In this document: piece by piece, positions 33,439-36,645 of the stretch
How positions within the stretch are numbered: the first letter of the stretch is position 1
Layout: each line of letters begins with the position of its first letter
From: Cudoniella acicularis
Lineage: Eukaryota > Ascomycota > Leotiomycetes > Helotiales > Helotiaceae
Reading direction: 5' to 3'
DNA: 36,645 bases
Assembly (NCBI GenBank): GCA_013054445.1
Contig: JAAMPI010000467.1
Span: 1 to 36,645, forward strand
The notes under the pieces: model-generated
The model's input: the letters and a program-made list of their open reading frames with translations, nothing else
Told to the model about the DNA's origin: nothing
Databases searched by the model: none
Made by a program: the position numbers and the translations under genes

Positions 33439-33705
33439 TCATTTGTCTTCCTTCCCTTTCCTCCAATCCAACGCCATGGTGCTCAGTCTCTTCTTCGGCT
33501 TGCTCTCTCTGCTTCCCCTATCTTCGTCGCTGTCGCTTCCCGCGCTGCATTTTGCTGAGTATGAGGAGGTTGGGGAATATATGTATTCGCCGTCAACGTA
33601 TTGTGCTTCGGAGACGAATGTAGAGCGTCGATTTCTCCGGCGTGTGTATCGTTGTTCCAGGCGGAAAAGCTCAAGCTTTTGGTGGATAAGGTCCAAGAGA
33701 TGCAT
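33439..33705 (-). CDS. Small conserved-looking protein, 88 aa
   Basis: The frame runs from the ATG at 33705 to a TGA at 33439. The protein begins MHLLDLIHQKLELFRLEQRY, then a basic RRRNRRSTFVSE, then AQYVDGEYIYSP, a Ser-rich acidic linker and a basic end with KKRLSTMALDW. There is no signal peptide or membrane segment. The block YTRR...TFVS.AQYVDGEYIY looks like a constrained motif rather than random translation, and similar small proteins are, I believe, widespread in filamentous ascomycetes, but I cannot name a function. A longer 219-residue frame overlaps it in another frame on the same strand; its composition (His/Ser/Leu-rich) is less protein-like. Confidence 0.6.
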   Translation of the reverse strand: MHLLDLIHQKLELFRLEQRYTRRRNRRSTFVSEAQYVDGEYIYSPTSSYSAKCSAGSDSDEDRGSRESKPKKRLSTMALDWRKGKEDK

Positions 33706-35068
33706 GATTGCGAAATGTGTGGTAAGATGGGGGTAGATAAATGATGTGTAAGTTGGTAGCTGGGTTGCTCGTGGAGGGAATGTGGCTGGGTGATATTCTT
33801 GATAGAGGGAATGACTTGAATGGTTCGGATTAAAGATAGTAATGACTCGAAAGTGAAGAGCCGTCCGGTGAGGTATAAAGGCGAGTGGTTCGCGTGGAGC
33901 AACAGAATGAATCCAAAGGGAAGGTGTAGTCGTAGGTTACTCAGGTAGTACCTATGTACGACGAAAAGGAATTCTTCTTTGGACACAACAATCACCACCA
34001 AGTGAGTGCCGTGTACAGAATTCACTTCCAGAGACAGATGGAGATTGCTATCGTAGACACTTGGATGGTAAAAGAGAGACGGTCTCTGAGTCCCACGATA
34101 AGGCGCCGCCCAGTTCATATTATTCCCCATCTGCCAAGCCAAGAAGCCCCGACCAAATCGTTTTCCAGGTGCATACCTTAGCGGACGCCGGCCGTCCCTT
34201 TTGAGGGATGTTTGCCGGGGGAGAGGTCGAGGCTAAATTACGGAATCGATTGCAAGTGACACCAGACAGGGGCTTAAGCGGACTTCCGCGTGGGCGAGCC
34301 GAAGACAGCCGAAGACAGCCTATAGTACGGGGCTGCCGTTCGCTGAAAGGGCCTTAGCGGGGCCTCAGACAGGCGAGCCGATAGGGGTCGACGGGGGTTC
34401 TGGCTTCTCGCACGTTTTCCCGCGGTCAAAAAGAACGCTAGAAGAGCGAGAAGGCCGCCATTTTCCGGCCCAAGCACCTCTTTTGCAGCCCGTCACGCCA
34501 CGCTATTGGCCTGCCTGCAAAGGGATTAGATCAAGGACTGATCCACCGTCCTGGGTCCAGGGGTTAGAGGCCCTGGGCCAGATATCGGATGGAAATCATG
34601 GAATGCTAAAGATCTCTAATGCACCAACCCGAGTATGGTACGATAATGACCCGACGAAGCGTTTGAATCCACAGGAATTGTTCAGAATTATCGAAGTAAC
34701 AACCAATGTAGATCTTCCAGTTGCAATTCTCGGGAGAGTACCGTCGAGGAGTACACGATCTGTTTTGCGTTGCGTTGGGAATTGATTGGCCAATTAAATT
34801 AAAGTGTCTCCAACAACATACGACCAGACGATTCGTCATGGAATCGGAAATGATAAAAGTGTCGTCTCTGCAACTTCTATTTGCGTTACATTGAGGGGTA
34901 ATTATTGTCCATCAATCTGGAGACCGGAGTACGCCCAGGCGCCAGAATCGCAGTAATAAGTCGTACATGTTCCACTATTCCCAGCATTGCTGCAGCCACA
35001 TCTCAGTGTATCTTATCGCAGCATCTTCGTGATCCGCTTTCAAGTCCAATGTTTGCAAGTAGTCTTTC
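33706..35068. promoter_or_regulatory. Long spacer with a GC-rich segment, upstream of the 88-aa gene
   Basis: These 1363 bases lie between the 88-aa gene start and the ATM1 stop, both on the minus strand. About 34180-34500 is distinctly GC-rich and holds a 10-base tandem repeat (GCCGAAGACA twice, 34298-34317). The rest is mixed composition. Open frames here (for example 34483-34785, plus strand) have no recognisable features. It should contain the promoter and leader of the 88-aa gene. Confidence 0.45.
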
Positions 35069-36645
35069 TCATTTTAGTGGAAGGTCTTCCTGCTCCTCGC
35101 CAATATCAATATTCACCTCACGTTCTCCTCCGTCTTCATCGAACAAGGTTTCTTGCGCTGTAAAAGTGTCAGTACAAAAAATAGAAATAAACGAAAAGAA
35201 CCACAAAGATATTGCTTACCGCTCCAAAGCTCAGAGTAAAGACCGCCGGTGTCAATCAACTCCCGATGGGTGCCGCTCTCGGCAACCTGTCCCTCTTTAA
35301 GGACAATTATCTTGTCGCTATCGTAAATAGTTCGTAATCGATGTGCCACGAAGACACTCGTCCTTGCTTTTTCTCTCAGAATACTGTTGATATTTGCCAT
35401 GAGAGCCTGCTCAGTATGGGTATCCAAGGCCGATGTCGCCTCATCAAAAAAGAGTAACGGCGGGTCTTTCAAAATTAGCCTTGAAACAGCGAGCCGTTGC
35501 TTTTCTCCTCCGGAAATCATCATGCCTCTTTCTCCGACCATGGTCTTGTAGCCATCCGGGAATGACGATACGATATCGTGAATTTTTGCTCTCTGTGCAG
35601 CTGCGATGACCTTCTCGTGAGAGGCGCTCATGTCACCATAACGAATGTTGTGTTCGATGGAGTCATTGAAGAGCGGAGTGTCTTGAGGAACAACGCCGAT
35701 GGCTTTTCTCAGCGACTCCAAGGTAACATTACGAATGTCTTGGCCATCAATAAGTATCCGGCCCTCTTGTACATCGTAAAATCGGAACAAGAGTCGTAAA
35801 ATTGTGGATTTGCCGCATCCACTCGGCCCTACAACCGCAATCTTCTTCCCGGCTGGGATAGTAAGACTGAGGTTTTTCAAGATGGGGCGATCCGCGTGGT
35901 AACCAAAAGTCACGTTCTCAAACGTGATTTCACCACCTTTGGTGAGCTGCAATGGCTTAGCATTCGGAGATTCTTTGATAGCCACGTTGACTTTCTGGAG
36001 GTTGAAAAGTGTCTCCATGTCAAGTAAAGACTGTCGAAGCTCGCGGTACACAGAGCCCAGAAAATTGAGAGGGACTGAAAGCTGGAAAACAAGTTGGTTG
36101 ACCATGACAAGATCTCCGACAGTAAGGTTACCAGAAGCTACACCATCTGCTGCCAGGTACATCATCGCCGTGAGAGCGCTCGAGAATATCAAATTCTGAC
36201 CAGTATTCAGAAATGCTAGTGATGTCGCGACTTTAATCGAAGATTTTTCGTACTCCTTCAAGGCCTGGTCGTACCTACCAACCTCGTACTTTTCGTTGTT
36301 GAAGTACTTGACAGCTTCGTAATTGATCAAGGAATCCACTGCAACCGTAGATCCTTTATTGTCAGCTGCGTTTGCTTGTCTTCGAAATTTTGTTCTCCAA
36401 GCTGTCGTCCATATCGTGAAAGCTGTGTATCCCACCATAGTCACAGCAGTAATGGCTGCAAATTTGGCACCGTATTGGTAAGTCAAAATGCCGCATACCA
36501 TGGATATTTCTAGTGCAGTAGGAAGGATGTGGAAAACCATCGACTGAAGCAGAAAACTGATGCCTTTGGTTCCCCGATCAATAGCTCTTGTCAATCCACC
36601 AGTTTGCTTTGTGAGGTGAAAGTTCAAATCCAGTCGCAACAGATG
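35069..36645 (-). CDS. ATM1: Mitochondrial ABC transporter Atm1 (partial, N-terminus outside window)
   Basis: Two exons are visible: 36645-35220 (open to the window edge) and 35157-35069, separated by a 62-nt intron. About 504 residues are present. The visible N-terminal part is the second portion of the membrane domain, with the family-specific [20 protein letters not shown] and YQYGAKF segments. The nucleotide-binding domain has Walker [10 protein letters not shown], the Q-loop VVPQDTPLF, signature [12 protein letters not shown], Walker [13 protein letters not shown] and the His switch VAHRLRT. The short second exon adds an acidic tail ending in EDLPLK. Atm1 is an inner-membrane homodimeric half-transporter that exports a glutathione-linked sulfur compound for cytosolic iron-sulfur cluster assembly. 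The mitochondrial presequence and first helices are missing only because the window ends. Confidence 0.95.

Noticed and set aside
34483..34785. Plus-strand 100-residue frame
   Set aside because: No motif, no splice context and unremarkable composition; not supported as a gene.

Overview
The window is nuclear DNA of a filamentous ascomycete (Pezizomycotina). Genes are eukaryotic, with many short introns (mostly 42-80 nt, GT..AG, with CTAAC/CTGAC-type branch sites), compact intergenic spacers and ascomycete-type housekeeping genes. A more precise placement, such as Leotiomycetes, is only a guess. I rebuilt the exon structures by hand, and each intact model sums to a whole number of codons.

Layout from left to right: a short coiled-coil protein (+); a peroxisomal-type acyl-CoA/4-coumarate-CoA ligase (-) carrying a frameshift and an in-frame stop; an alpha/beta hydrolase (-); the CCCH/FG nucleoporin Nup42 (-); COG3 of the conserved oligomeric Golgi complex (-); an Fmp25-like mitochondrial RCC1-repeat protein (+); ribosomal protein eS26 (-); ubiquitin-eS31 fusion (+); an uncharacterised 605-residue protein (-); a mitochondrial-type J-domain protein (+); a membrane-anchored GH18 chitinase (+); prenylcysteine oxidase (-); chaperonin subunit CCT6/zeta (+); a large GH47 class I alpha-mannosidase (+); a protein kinase relic (-) with a frameshift and several in-frame stops; a small conserved-looking 88-residue protein (-); and the C-terminal two thirds or so of the mitochondrial ABC exporter Atm1 (-), cut by the window end.

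Most genes are housekeeping: ribosome (eS26, ubiquitin-eS31), protein folding (CCT6, J-protein), secretory pathway (COG3, GH47), mRNA export (Nup42) and mitochondria (Fmp25, Atm1). Four pairs are divergent and share short promoters: COG3/FMP25, RPS26/UBI3, 605-residue protein/J-protein, and prenylcysteine oxidase/CCT6. There is no sign of a secondary-metabolite cluster, transposon, tRNA, rRNA or CRISPR array.

The most notable result is that two otherwise well-conserved genes, the acyl-CoA ligase and the kinase, appear inactivated in this assembly. Each has one frameshift located in a T7 homopolymer, and removing one T restores a family-like reading. Each also has premature stops that can all be explained by C-to-T or G-to-A transitions. 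Homopolymer sequencing error could explain the frameshifts but not the stops.
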